Assembly (NCBI RefSeq): GCF_954871325.1
Contig: NC_088775.1
Location: 29,117,561-29,181,560, forward strand
Reading direction: 5' to 3'
DNA length: 64,000 nt
DNA from: Gordionus sp. m RMFG-2023
Taxonomy: Eukaryota > Nematomorpha > Gordioida > Chordodea > Parachordodidae
Below, in pieces: positions 36,688-48,230 of the stretch. The translations under genes and the position numbers were made by a program. How positions within the stretch are numbered: the first letter of the stretch is position 1; each line of letters starts with the position of its first letter. The notes beneath the pieces are model-generated. The model did no database searches, was not told the DNA's origin, and saw only the letters and a program-made list of their open reading frames with translations.

Positions 36688-37174
36688 AAATATATTAAAT
36701 ATAAGATCAAAAGCAATAGCGGGACAAATCATTAATATAGTATAAATAATGTAATATTGTTTAGCTAATATTAGAGAAAGTTTGTACAGTTAGAACAATG
36801 CATCCAATTATTTTTTTGTAATAACAATATAAATAGTTATTTTTAAGTTTAAATATTACCAATTATTAAAGTCCTATAATTTGAAATTTTTGACTATAAT
36901 TATTGAAGGTAAAAAGGCATATAAAAATAAATATATTATATTATTATATAAACTATAAATAGATATCGAAGATGAAAACAACATCATATTATAGTTTGGT
37001 CAATGATTGAAAATGGAAAACTAAATCGTGATACGTCGGAAACAACATTCTATAAAGACTACCGTGATTGAAACACCCACATTATTTTACAACAAACGAA
37101 TATTTACATTTTTTTACCTATTACGATTGTATATAATAATATGTAATATAAATGGTATTTTATTAAAAATTATG

Positions 37175-37854
37175 TTTTAGTAATCTTATTATATTTAATA
37201 AATTGTATATTTCTTGAAATAATAAATGGTATATTTATCTGATTAATAAAATTATTTGTTTTATAAATTTGGTGAATATAGTAGGAGAGACTGCGGTTAG
37301 TCTAACCTATTTTTAAAAAATTGGCTATAGTTTCTGGTTTTTTTTTACATAATATAAAAAATAAAATATGATTAGATACCGAAAACAAAACTTTATAAAG
37401 GGGCCTTATAAAAAAATTTAAGAATATATTTATTTTTTTTAAATTTTATTTTTTGTAAAAATCAAATATATGTCTAACAATCCCCAATAGCGGGGTGAGG
37501 CAAACCACTTCAAGGGGCTTCCTAAACCATTGGTTTTTTAAGGCCATAATAAATTGAAATGTATTTTTATTTATTAATAATGATACAAATAGAATAATTT
37601 TGTTGTATTGTAGTATATATCATATACTTATAAATTGAGGCTTATTTTATATAAAAATTGAAACTTAATTTTGGTTAATTTAATAAACATTTTGGACATA
37701 AAAAATAAAGATCTTAAGGAGAGATTATGATAGCATAAATCCTAAACACCAATTATAAAACAGACATGAATTGCCTTTACAAGATTTTGAAATTTTTTTC
37801 ATTATTAACTGCTTTAATTGACTTGTATGGTTTAGCAAGCGCCGCTAGCTCTAA
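37175..37854. other. Extra ~680-bp segment in FB2 right arm
   Basis: The left arm reads continuously across this point (complement of GGTATTTTATT and TTGACAAATTATG). In the right arm 680 bp intervene. The segment contains GGAGAGACTGCGGTTAG and GGCAAACCACTTCA, which are diverged forms of the arm's own GGGAGACTGGGGTTAG and GGCAAACCACTTAA (35833-35875). They are in the left-arm orientation. It may be a gene-conversion product or a diverged copy lost from the other arm. Confidence 0.7.
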
Positions 37855-38575
37855 ATTGACAAATTATGATTGAAATATATCTAGATATAATAAATACACA
37901 TTGAACATTTCCAAATTATAGAAGAGTGTTTAAAATTAACTATAAAATTTAATTTACATATAAATGATTATATATTATAATTAAAATTATATCATGTAAA
38001 AATCTTTTGAAAACTTCATCAAAATTTTATTTCTTAAATAAAATTTTTAATAATTTAATATTTCAAAAGATTTTTTGTCTATAGATGTAAACTAATAAAA
38101 ACTATATTAGGATATTTAATTTTGAAATGAGATTAAGTGGTTTGCCAAGCCCGGGGTCCTAACCCCAGTCTCCCATATACAAAACATAAAATGATAAATT
38201 TTAACTATTAATGTAAGATTAGAAAGTTATTTTAAAAAACTTATTACTAACATAAATGAAAAATAAATTATAATTATAATATTTTCTAATTCATCAATCA
38301 GATTTAGAACACTCAACTTTGTTTGATTTTTTAGCTTTTTAACACATTGATTTAATATGATATATATCTATCTATCTATAAATGTAATCAAGAAATGAAC
38401 GTTTTCGTATTTTTTTTCTATCAACTTTGATATTTTTTAACGTTAATTTCACTTTCCTATCTCCTAATGTTAAAATTTTTTTTTTCTATCAACTTTCCTA
38501 TCATCTTAATGTTAAATAAATCGAGAGCTATTATTATCACGCTAATGTTAAAAAATTTTTTTTAAAATTTTTTAT

Positions 38576-38644
38576 GGCAATCCGGGATTCGAACTAGCAA
38601 CTTATCGTTCGGAAGGCATACGTTCTAACCATTGAGCCCCCCCG
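38576..38644 (-). ncRNA. tRNA-like Pol III unit in FB2 right arm
   Basis: Mirror copy of the unit at 35360-35428. A-box GGGCTCAATGGTTAGAA and B-box TAGTTCGAATCCC are present, with a few substitutions (GGATTGCCA instead of GTTTTGCCA). It is transcribed, if at all, toward the hairpin tip's opposite strand. Confidence 0.65.
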
Positions 38645-38984
38645 TCAATTTTATATTTTGAAATATTTGTATATATATATATTAAAAATTTTTTTTTATA
38701 AAATTAATTTAATTTAATCAGAATGACGAGGTTGATGGGTAATTACTAATTAGTTAGGTGTATACGATACTAAATATGCTTTATTAATATATTTCATAAA
38801 AATATTAATATTTAGGAGAAAAAGAGGTAAAAATGTTGCAATGTAAGGGTATTAGAAATATCATAATTTACATTTATGATAGAAATCAACTTGGGTAAAA
38901 TTTAAAATAGATATCCTTGAAAATTTTTTAATTTTAAATATGGGCTAGACATTGGCTTTTTTAAATATTTTATTTGAATTCTCA

Positions 38985-40732
38985 ACTACCAAAATTATTC
39001 TGAATCTCCTTGAAAAGCTAAACATGAATCTGCTTTTATTTTTAAAAAAAACGGTTTTTTGACCGGGGACGCGTAGTGTTTTCGAAAAAAGTGTTTTTTG
39101 AAAAAATCACTAAGTTATAAAATAGTTTAAAATATAATATTTACATATTCTGTATTCTTTCAATGAGCTAAATATGAATCCGTTTTGATTTTTTAAAAAA
39201 AACTGTATTTTGGCCGGGGACGCGTAGTTTAATTTTTTTTTATTAATACCATTTTCTGAATCTCCTTGAAAAGCTAAACATGAATCTGCTTTTATTTTTT
39301 TAAAAAAAAGGTTTTTTGACCGGGGACGCGTAGTGTTTTTGAAAAAAAAAGTGTTTTTTGAAAAAATCACTAAGTTATAAAATAGTTTAATATATAATAT
39401 TTACATATTCTGTATTCTTTTAATGAGCTAAATATGAATCCGTTTTGATTTTTTAAAAAAAACTGTATTTTGACCGGAGACGCGTAGTTTAGCCAAAAAA
39501 AAATTTTTTTGGAAAAAATTTTTTTTTATTAATACCATTTTCTGAATCTCCTTAAAAAGCTAAACATGAATCTGCTTTTATTTTTTAAAAAAAACGGTTT
39601 TTTGACCGGGGACGCGTAGTGTTTTTGAAAAAAAAAGTGTTTTTTGAAAAAATCACTAAGTTATAAAATAGTTTAATATATAATATTTACATATTCTGTA
39701 TTCTTTTAATGAGCTAAATATGAATCCGTTTTGATTTTTTTAAAAAAACTGTATTTTGACCGGGGACGCGTAGGGACGCGTAGTTTAGCCAAAAAAATTT
39801 TTTTGGAAAAAATTTCTTTTTAAATTTTTTTTTATTAATACCATTTTCTGAATCTCCTTAAAAAGCTAAACATGAATCTGCTTTTATTTTTTAAAAAAAA
39901 CGGTTTTTTGACCGGGGACGCGTAGTGTTTTTGAAAAAAAAAGTGTTTTTTGAAAAAATCACTAAGTTATAAAATAGTTTAATATATAATATTTACATAT
40001 TCTGTATTCTTTTAATGAGCTAAATATGAATCCGTTTTGATTTTTTTAAAAAAACTGTATTTTGACCGGGGACGCGTAGGGACGCGTAGTTTAGCCAAAA
40101 AAAAATTTTTTTGGAAAAAATTTCTTTTTAAATTTTTTTTTATTAATACCATTTTCTGAATCTCCTTAAAAAGCTAAACATGAATCTGCTTTTATTTTTT
40201 TAAAAAAACGGTTTTTTAACCGGGGACGCGTAGGGACGTAGTTTAGCCAAAAAAAAATTTTTTTGGAAAAAATTTTTTTAAAAATTTTTTTTTTATTAAT
40301 ACCATTTTCTGAATCTCCTTAAAAAGTTAAACATGAATCTGCTATTATTTTTTAAAAAAAAAGGTTTTTTGACAGGGGACGCGTAGTGTTTTGAAAAAAA
40401 AGTGTTTTTTGAAAAAATCACTAAGTTATAAAATAGTTTAAAATATAATATTTACATATTCTGTATTCTTTTAATAAGCTAAATATGAATCCGTTTTGAT
40501 TTTTTAAAAAAAACTGTATTTTGACCGGGGACGCGTAGTTTATTTTTTAAAAAAATAAATTTTTGTAAATTTTATATAGTTACCGTATTTTTTTTAAATT
40601 AAAAAAAACATTTTCTAACTCATCTTATAAAGCTTAATAAGATTTCCTATTAATATTAATAAAAATAAATCGTTTTGACCGGGGACGCGTAGGGACGCGT
40701 AGTTTTTGGGGACGCGTATTTTAGTCATTCCC
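38985..40732 (-). repeat. FB2 right array of ACGCGTCCCCGGTC-bearing units
   Basis: Inverted counterpart of the left array, with about six units. Several carry a doubled GGGGACGCGTAGGGACGCGT motif. Copy number and motif doubling differ from the left arm, so the arrays have evolved after the arms were made. Confidence 0.9.
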
Positions 40733-40774
40733 CAAAATTTTGATTAATTATTTTAAAAAAATTTAAAGTATAAT

Positions 40775-40925
40775 GTTATTTTGTAAAATACTTCCTCCAA
40801 CACTCTCCCCAGCCTCTTGCACTTGATTGAGATTGGAAGAAACGGGTTCTTGATCTTCTTCCAAAAAGACCCCAGATATCACCACATTTCTGTCTCCATC
40901 ACCAGCCAGAATGCCAGATACTTAA
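40775..40925 (-). pseudogene. Duplicated exon start of the FLYWCH-MULE gene
   Basis: On the minus strand this reads GDGDRNVVISGVFLEEDQEP, then an alternative tail ESVGGSILQNN. It is nearly identical to 33300-33362 up to the EE residues and is preceded by the same TATCTGGC...G splice-acceptor-like junction. The downstream AT-rich intron-like sequence (TTAACAAAATTTTGATTAATT) is also repeated, at 41031 and 41131. FB2 landed in that intron-like repeat. Confidence 0.6.
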
Positions 40926-41192
40926 GGAAAAATTTATTTAAAAAAAATTTGTTATTTATATTAAAGTTAAAGGATAATATTATATCATAATTTAGATAAA
41001 CTATTTTTAATAAAATTTAAAAGCAAATATATTAACAAAATTTTGATTAATTATTTTAAAAAAATTTAAAGTGTAATATTATATCATAATTTAGATAAAC
41101 TATTTTTAATAAAATTTAAAAGAAAATATATTAACAAAATTTTGATTAATTATTTAAATTTAAAGTATAATATTTTATGTTATTTTGTAAAA

Positions 41193-41602
41193 ACTTTCTC
41201 TTCTTGCAGTCAAATATTTGCAAACATCTAGAAAACAATAAATCACATAATGTATATTAAATAATTTACCATTGCATGCTGTGGTCAAAGTAAATAGGTT
41301 ATTTACACTGTAACCTTTTCCATTGCAGGTGGGTGAATTATAGGTAAAATATATTTTGTTTTTATAATATTTTGACCTTCTATATGAGGAAGGTATCATT
41401 TACAGAGTGGAGAATGAGGAAGGTATCATTTACAGAGTAGAGAAAATTAGATGAAATTTTTCTAAAAATTGAAGCATGGAGAAAATTAGATTTCTCTTCT
41501 TGCAGTCAAATATTTGCAAACATCTAGAAAACAATAAATCACATAATGTATATTAAATAATTTACCATTGCATGTTGTGGTCAAAGTAAATAGGTTATTG
41601 AA
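41193..41602 (-). repeat. Direct 108-bp duplication containing a possible exon/intron
   Basis: 41193-41300 and 41492-41600 are almost identical. On the minus strand each contains a consensus 42-bp GT-AG intron (GTAAATT ... TTTTCTAG). Splicing it out joins NLFTLTT(A/T)CN to DVCKYLTARRE. This may be an upstream exon of the FLYWCH-MULE gene or an unrelated fragment; I do not recognise the protein. Confidence 0.5.
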
Positions 41603-41930
41603 ATTTTTCTAAAAGAAGCGTGGAGAAAATTAGATGAAATTTTTCGATAAATTGAAACGAAATGGTATAATGACAAAAGACAGACAAACGGATCGGCCCG
41701 ATACCATAAAGGCAAATTATTACTTCCATATTTTGATAAAGGTGTTTGCCTTTGTAACTTTGTATGGCTATAAATTAAAATTAAGTTGATAATTTTTTAT
41801 ATTATCATTTTAGGAGTATTTAATTTAGCTATGAATTCAAAATCAGCTGATAATTGATATTATCATTTCAGGATTATAGTTTAATGATATTTGTAAACTT
41901 TTAGTTTATGTTTCTGTATATCTATAAATT
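41603..41930. other. Spacer with a short GC-richer patch
   Basis: No gene is seen. 41665-41725 contains GACAGACAAACGGATCGGCCCGATACC, broken here by description: the palindromic core is GGATCGGCCCGATACC. Its role is unknown. Confidence 0.3.
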
Positions 41931-42348
41931 CAAAATCAGATGATAATTATTAAATTCTTGGAATACATGTATTAGCATTATTTAATTACAAGAGATTTGA
42001 TTAAATTTTAAAATAATCAAACTCCATCACAAATTACAATAGTATTATATTATGTCTATAATGTAAAATTGTTTGCTGCTTATTTTTAAGTTTTAACATA
42101 TAAAATTTACACTGATAAATTCCTGCTTTCAAGACAGGTGGTGTAGAATGGTAAGAAATCAAGACAGATTGAATTCTTAAAATACATATTAGCATTATCC
42201 AAATATAAGAGAATTGATAGATTTAAAATAACCTAATACCATCACATATTATAATAGCATTATGTCTAATTTAAAATTGATAGCTTCTAATTTGAAAGTT
42301 TGAATACATAAAATTATATTGATAAATCCCTGCATTCATGGCAAATGG
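41931..42348. repeat. ~240-bp tandem monomers leading into the LINE
   Basis: Units begin near AATTCTT(G/A)(G/A)AATACAT and share TTAGCATTAT, ACCATCACATATTATAATAG and GATAAAT(T/C)CCTGC. A further partial unit continues at 45513-45625 beyond the inserted P element. Its position directly upstream of the LINE frame at 45667 suggests promoter-type 5' UTR monomers, as known for some LINEs. Confidence 0.6.
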
Positions 42349-42459
42349 TGAACAACCAATGATATATATAACATAGATTGGCGATTCATTCATTAAAAAC
42401 ATCCTCACATTGCAATCAGCTGTAGCGCCATTTTGTAGCTTGAACGTTGATCAAATGCC

Positions 42460-42875
42460 TCATCATTATTATTATTATATTTTTAAATTCTCGGTATCAA
42501 TACAAAATAAATTCTCAACTGATGATTTTAGCAAGTTCTTCAATTCATTTTATTAGTAATCTAAAATATAAGACTCAAGATATACACATTTAAAAAGACA
42601 CAATACCACCCTTCATGCAAAATATTCCATACCTCTATCTATTATACCCTCAAAAAATCCACCAAATAATCTCCAATTAACCTTTACCACCCAGATTCCT
42701 TTAACCCATATGGATCAAATGGCTCGATCATTATTTTTAAATTATCTATATCAATACAAAATAAATTCTCACCTCAACTGATGATTTTAGCAAGTTCTTC
42801 AATTCATTTTATTAGTATTCTAAAATATAAGACTCAAGATATACATATATAAAGAGCCACAATACCACCCCTCAT
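42460..42875. repeat. Direct repeat pair inside the P element
   Basis: About 165 bp at 42460-42625 recurs at 42730-42875. Shared sequence includes TGATTTTAGCAAGTTCTTCA and ACTCAAGATATACA(C/T). Confidence 0.85.
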
Positions 42876-44149
42876 TTCCAAGAATATTAGCTTTTATAGT
42901 TTTATCAAATTCACTTGATATTTCAATAAAAATCTTGTTACACACATGTTCATTTATAGAATCTTTTAATTAAAAATAATAAATATATTATTTTTATATT
43001 TTACATATATAATCTTTTATGATTCCTGTCTTAATAATAAATATCATAGATGCACCTATATTTATTGTAGTAGCTGGTACTTTAAATTTTATGTAAAATA
43101 GTGGCTTATAACTTAAAACAATAATCACTCATAAGTTTATGTAAAAAATAGACCTGTATAGATAAAATTAAATAAAATCTACAAATTTTGTTACTAATAA
43201 GAGAAATAGGTGCTGTTAATTTTTTTATTTTGTATTATTAATTTTATTATAAAGGAAGAACTTAAGATAACTCCAAAAGTATATACTATTAAGATTCTCT
43301 TCATATTTGATCATTTTTTTGTTTTGATTATTTCATCTTAATTATAAATGACAAATAAAAAAATATCTTTTATTTTTTTTCAAAAAATACATAATGTAAT
43401 AATATCATTTTTTGCTTGAGTATAAATTATATTATATAAATCATTTATTTAAAGTATAATTAATAAGTATATAATGATATAAATGTATAGGCCTTGAAAA
43501 GGAAAAGATATTGCAACAATTCACTTTCATATTATTTTTGAGTACATTTTCGTCATTTTTGATTATATTCACCTATAAAAATTAATATAATTAATTAGCA
43601 TAAATAATATATAAGATCATAATTTTTATAATATGCCTAATATCTGGTCATTCCTTATACAATATAATTTTTAAAATATAATAGAAGATATATATATTAT
43701 TATATATGAATTATTAATTATTAAATTGTATTGCTTTCGTAAGATTCTGTCACATACCAGTTCTCAATTCCTGGTTTCTTAAGTCAGCAAAATGATAAAA
43801 TCTAATATTTAAATATCTTTAAAAAAAATAGTATAAAATCTAATAATTGGTTACTTTTGAACAATTAATTTTACAAGAATTTGAAAATGGCTATACCCAA
43901 TTTCATGTTCAATGATATGATCACAAAGATCGATAAAGAGATTTGTGACTATTAAAAAAATATTAAATTCATTTCTTTTAAATATTTGTACCTATTATTT
44001 TGGAAAAAATTAATACTTCCATTTTTTTAAAAATATTTTTATGTATGATTTCATTTTGATAAGTTCTAAATGAACTTTCACATATTCTGCATAGTTTGGA
44101 CATACTAGTAGAAGCTATCACCAACCCCCCCATTATTTTTAATATTTAT

Positions 44150-44945
44150 TAGCATATTATTGATATTATTATCATTATAAGAATCACTAACCATTGCTGT
44201 AATGCAAACATCACAATGTAGATTTTTTTCTTTAATAAGTTGGTGTACAATATATCCCGATATATAATTGATACATTATCTAAATATAAAAATAATTTCG
44301 GAATATGTTTGGTTTGTGTTTCTAAAATAATAAGATGAAGTGGTGGGTATGGGTACTAGATTGGCTATAGGTTTGATAATGTTAACATCATTATCATGAT
44401 TATTTTGAAAATTTGAACATAATATTTGCAATTTGAACATAATACTTGCGTATTATCTAAGGAAATGCTATTTCCCATGATTGTTGGATCTAATTTCACC
44501 ATTAATGGAGTGCGAACAGCAGATTGTAGTTGATAAGCTGATGGATTATCATTAAATCCACTCCTGCTACGAATACTACAAAATTATAATTCTAAATGAT
44601 CTTGTGATGTTTTATATGTTAAAAAGAACCTTAAAAAAATTATTATATTAAAATTTAATGAATAACTCTTGTTATAAGTTAAATATAATACTTCATTTTA
44701 GGATTTTCTCCAATTAATAACTCCTTTCCAATTTCCAGGATACTTGTCATGGAGAGAATAAGCCCCTCTACACATGTTTTTTTTGAAGATTTATAAACGT
44801 ATTCACCATTTGTTAACCTTAAAGTTTTAAGGTTTGAATACAGAATATCAAAATGAATTTGATATTCTGGAATCATATTATTTATATATAGCGGGGCTTT
44901 ATATCCCTTCCCAAGACAATTTCTTGTATTCATATAATCAAACAT
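44150..44945 (-). pseudogene. P-element transposase C-terminal region (THAP9-like)
   Basis: 44945-44679 reads DYMNTRNCLGKGYKAPLYIN and KSSKKTCVEGLILSMTSILE. These match the 'DxLNSRNPxxKGYKAPL' and 'SSRKTxxxGFLxxIxSl' blocks near the end of THAP9 and Drosophila P transposase. Further along, after a gap, come IRSRSGFNDNPSAYQLQ (the 'RGGxNNNPTxxQF' block) and YISGYIVHQLIKEKNLHC followed by DVC, the final 'YIAGyvvxxL...C-x2-C' element. A segment with several stops separates these parts, and the 'YKFSQDHxE' block is not visible. It is therefore a broken transposase. Confidence 0.85.
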
Positions 44946-45666
44946 TCTATAAGTTTGTTCATTAATTTATTTCATTATTTTTATTTTACTGATCTATCAT
45001 CAATATAAAATTAATTGTGCCATACAATTCTGAAGACAGCACACTCCCATTATCTAAATAAAATAATAAATGATAGTGATATTAAAAGACATGTTTTGTA
45101 TGTATCCTAAAATTAACATATGATTTATAAGTCCATACTGAATTATGTTAAACTATATTTTAAAAAATAAAAGGAGGGTTAGTCTTAGAATCATTTTTTT
45201 AGGTATAATCAGCTAATCTACGTTCATAAAAATTTACTAGACTAAGAAATAATTAAAACAAATTATAATCTTACCATAATATTTAAGAATATAAGAAAAA
45301 TAATATATCATAAATGGAAACTTTTCAAAATAAATTATCTTCGTAGACTAGTTTTGCCAATATTATATATGTATTAATATTTCATGCTGACAAATAATGG
45401 ATATCCAAACTACAAAATGGCGCTACAGCTGATTGCAATATGAGGACATTTTTATCATGCATTTAATGAATGAATCGCCAATCTATGTTATATATATATC
45501 ATTGTGAACAACATATGCTAATTTGAAAGATTGAATGTATATAATTATTATAATCTTAAATGCCTGCATCCAAAAATGATGAAGTACAGTTATGAATTCT
45601 CAGATATAATAAAAATATTAATGGATAATTGATGGATTGTAATACCCAATAGTAGACCCACATATT

Positions 45667-48230
45667 ATGTTGGATAGAAGTATCTGTTCTCAATGCAGAA
45701 ATTCTATTTTAATACTTGGAAATGGCCGTTTATGGGCTCATAGTGTGAATGGACAAAGATGCTCTCATTCTGGCTCTGTCGCTTCTACCCCTCTTCTAGT
45801 AATCCCTCACAGTTCCCTCTTAAATCCTTTGACACAGTTATCAATTCCATCTACATCAAATTGTGATGATATTACAACTTCAAACATTCTTGAATCTAAT
45901 CCAACTTCAAACATTCTTGAATCTAATCCACACATTTATATCACTAATTCCTTCATTGACCAATTCCTTGGCCTTCCCAAACCTCGTCTGATCTCCAGAA
46001 TTTCAAGAGGTGCCAGACAAGTGGTTTCTTCCAATTATGCCCAATGCATTGATAGGTTATTAAAGAACTTCTCTTCTAAGGATGTATGGTCAGCCTTCCT
46101 TTTATTTGGTCACAAATCTTTCCAAATTCCTGTTGCGAATGGTAATTCTTTCACTAGGAATATTAAACTAGCATCTTCTAATACTAATTATGAACCATAT
46201 AATATCATAACTCATACCTGCAACAAAAAACAGGACGATTTAAATTTCAAGGTGTAGCTAATCGATAACAAAATAAACAATTTGGACATAAATGATGCTC
46301 TCAGACTATGTAGCTCCTTTGACACACTTGCTCCAGTGGACGCAGTGTCATACCAAAGACTACTAGACAAGCATCCCTTGACACTGGAAGCTTTATGAAA
46401 CCAAGAACCACCCTTCTCTGATTTTCACTTCGGAAGAATTATTTAAATCAAAACTAGCAGAATTTCTGCACAAGTTTCTAATATACTTCTTCCTCTTCAA
46501 TTTGGGGTTGGTACGAGCTCAGGCTGTGAAGCAGCTGCACATATAATGCGTATTTATGCTCAAAATACTACAACTGCATAAATACTACAACTGCTCAACA
46601 TCTTGTAAAAATCGATTTTACAAATGCTTACAATAGCATTCACAGAAAAGGAAAAATTCCCAATTTATAAAACATTTCCCAATTTTTACATAATCTCGTC
46701 TTATAATAAACCATCACATTTGGTATTTGGCCATCATATCATAACCTCTTCTGAAGGTATTCAGCAAGGTGATCCCCTAGGTTCCATATTATTTTGTCTT
46801 GGTATCCATGATTTGATTACTAAAATAAACAATGACTGCACGCTGCCCTTACACTTATGATATATTGATGATGGGGTCATCTCTGGCGAATCTGCAGAAG
46901 TGGTAAAGGCTATCAATATTATTAAGGCTTCTACTGACAGCCGGACTTGCAGTTAATCAAATCAAAACTGAGTACCGTGATATTATTACAATTCCGCAAA
47001 ACGTTTTTGGTTTTAAGCATGTCCCCTTGAGAAATCTATCGCATTTGGGCTCTCCCATTGGTGAGGAGTCAGTGAAGTCTTTTTTTAGCGATATGGACAA
47101 TATCTTTGAAAATTTAAAACACATTCTTCGTCTCACAAGGCCATTTTTTTAATTCGGAATTTCTTCAACATCCCTAAAATCCTTTATGCCTTACGATCGA
47201 GCCCATTATTTTTAGAGAGGGAGCATTTAGTGAGATTCGAAACCAGAATAAAAGTCATCCTTAGCGACTGCTTAAATATCAAATTTACAGACATAGCTTG
47301 GCATCAAGCCACACTTCTTTCCAAACATGGGGCCTTGGTATAAGATCCCCATTGTCTATCTCAATATGTGCGTTCATTGCTAGCCACCTTCAGGTACGTA
47401 TATTAATTGACCAACATCTGTAGGTTCATGATCTTTTTTTGAATACAGTTAAGAGAGAATGGGCAAAATTCGTCACAACCACAATCCTATTTCCGATCTC
47501 TGTAAAGCAGAAGGATTGGGATTTGCCACTTGTGAAAATTCGTTGATTATCTTATTTCGAGTCTCTCACCATTGGCTAGATCCACATATATTGAACTTAT
47601 CAAAGATCGGGGATATGAATTTTTAAATGTTATTCCATCTAACAATCTCAAACTCGAATTGGACAACCATAAGCTCAGCTATGCTCTATGTATCAGGCTC
47701 AACATTACCTTTTCATTACCATATAAGTGCAGCAAATGTCATACTGATGATAACAATATGGCGCTGCATCCTTTACATTGCAATCATAATCAGTCGGCAA
47801 ATTCGACACTTGAAGTGCAATCAAATCATATCTCTCGCACTTAGGTCAGCTGGTTTTCCTACCTCAAAGGAGCCTTCTATTTTCCGATAGTAGGCGTCCT
47901 GATGGGGTCACACGTATCCCATGATCTCAAGGAAAGTTTCTAATATGAGATTTCTCTTGTCTGGACACTAACTCCCCCTCTAATTTTAACAAGGACGCTC
48001 TGAACAGAGCTCAAAATTTTAAGATAGGCAAATACAGCACTGATTCCTCAAATTACATATTAATACCCATCATTTGCTCCACCTTAACTACATATGGTGA
48101 TTTGGCTAAAAACTTTTTTAAAGACGTTGGCCACCTAATCAGAAAAAATTCTGGGGAGCCTCGCCAAGGTTTTTAATTAAGGCAGAGGATCGTAATAGCC
48201 ATTCTTAAGGCTAATTATGTTTGTTTTATT
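45667..48230 (+). pseudogene. Non-LTR retrotransposon protein with restriction-like endonuclease
   Basis: The first frame (45667-46257) opens with a zinc-binding C-x2-C ... H-x7-C motif (CSQCRN, WAHSVNGQRC). Later, in several frames, come LAPVDAVSYQRLLDKHPL, then FGVGTSSGCEAAAHIMRIYA, SEGIQQGDPLGSILFCLGIH and YIDDGVISG (46861), which are reverse transcriptase motifs including the YxDD site. The C-terminal part has C-x2-C ... H-x3-C (CSKCHT) and RPDGVTRIP, DFSCLDT and FKIGKY, spaced like a PD-(D/E)XK endonuclease. This order (zinc finger, RT, CCHC, nuclease) fits early-branching LINEs. A stretch of the RT fingers is missing and there are about eight stops or shifts. It is an old, dead copy. 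Confidence 0.75.

Larger units (their letters stand above)
33498..40732. mobile_element. Foldback element FB2: giant hairpin with 8-bp target duplication
   Basis: The two halves are inverted copies of each other. Tips read GGGAATGACTAAAATACGCG at 33498 and its complement ending at 40732. The octamer CAAAATTT flanks it at 33490-33497 and 40733-40740. Two unoccupied paralogous sites lie at about 41031-41047 and 41131-41147 (TATTAACAAAATTTTGATTA), showing one CAAAATTT before insertion. Each half comprises a tip, an array with ACGCGTCCCCGGTC motifs, a unique 1.6-kb arm holding a tRNA-like unit, and a palindromic centre. The right half is longer because of a ~680-bp extra segment and array-length differences. 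No transposase is encoded. The 8-bp duplication and arm structure fit Phantom/FB-type or other 8-bp-duplicating families. Confidence 0.92.
42357..45504 (-). mobile_element. P-superfamily transposon with 8-bp target duplication
   Basis: Inverted repeats of about 88 bp (42357-42442 and 45415-45504) begin CAATGATATATATAACATAG and include ATTGCAATCAGCTGTAGCGC. The octamer TGAACAAC flanks both sides (42349-42356 and 45505-45512). Eight-base duplications are the rule for P elements. The minus strand encodes the C-terminal part of a P/THAP9-type transposase. No THAP finger or catalytic N-terminus is seen, so it is a non-autonomous, internally rearranged copy inserted in the LINE leader. Confidence 0.92.

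Noticed and set aside
39110-39370. A minus-strand gene
   Set aside because: The frame only translates part of the FB2 array repeat.
47627-47890. A separate plus-strand gene overlapping the LINE
   Set aside because: It is an alternative frame over the CCHC and nuclease region of the LINE.
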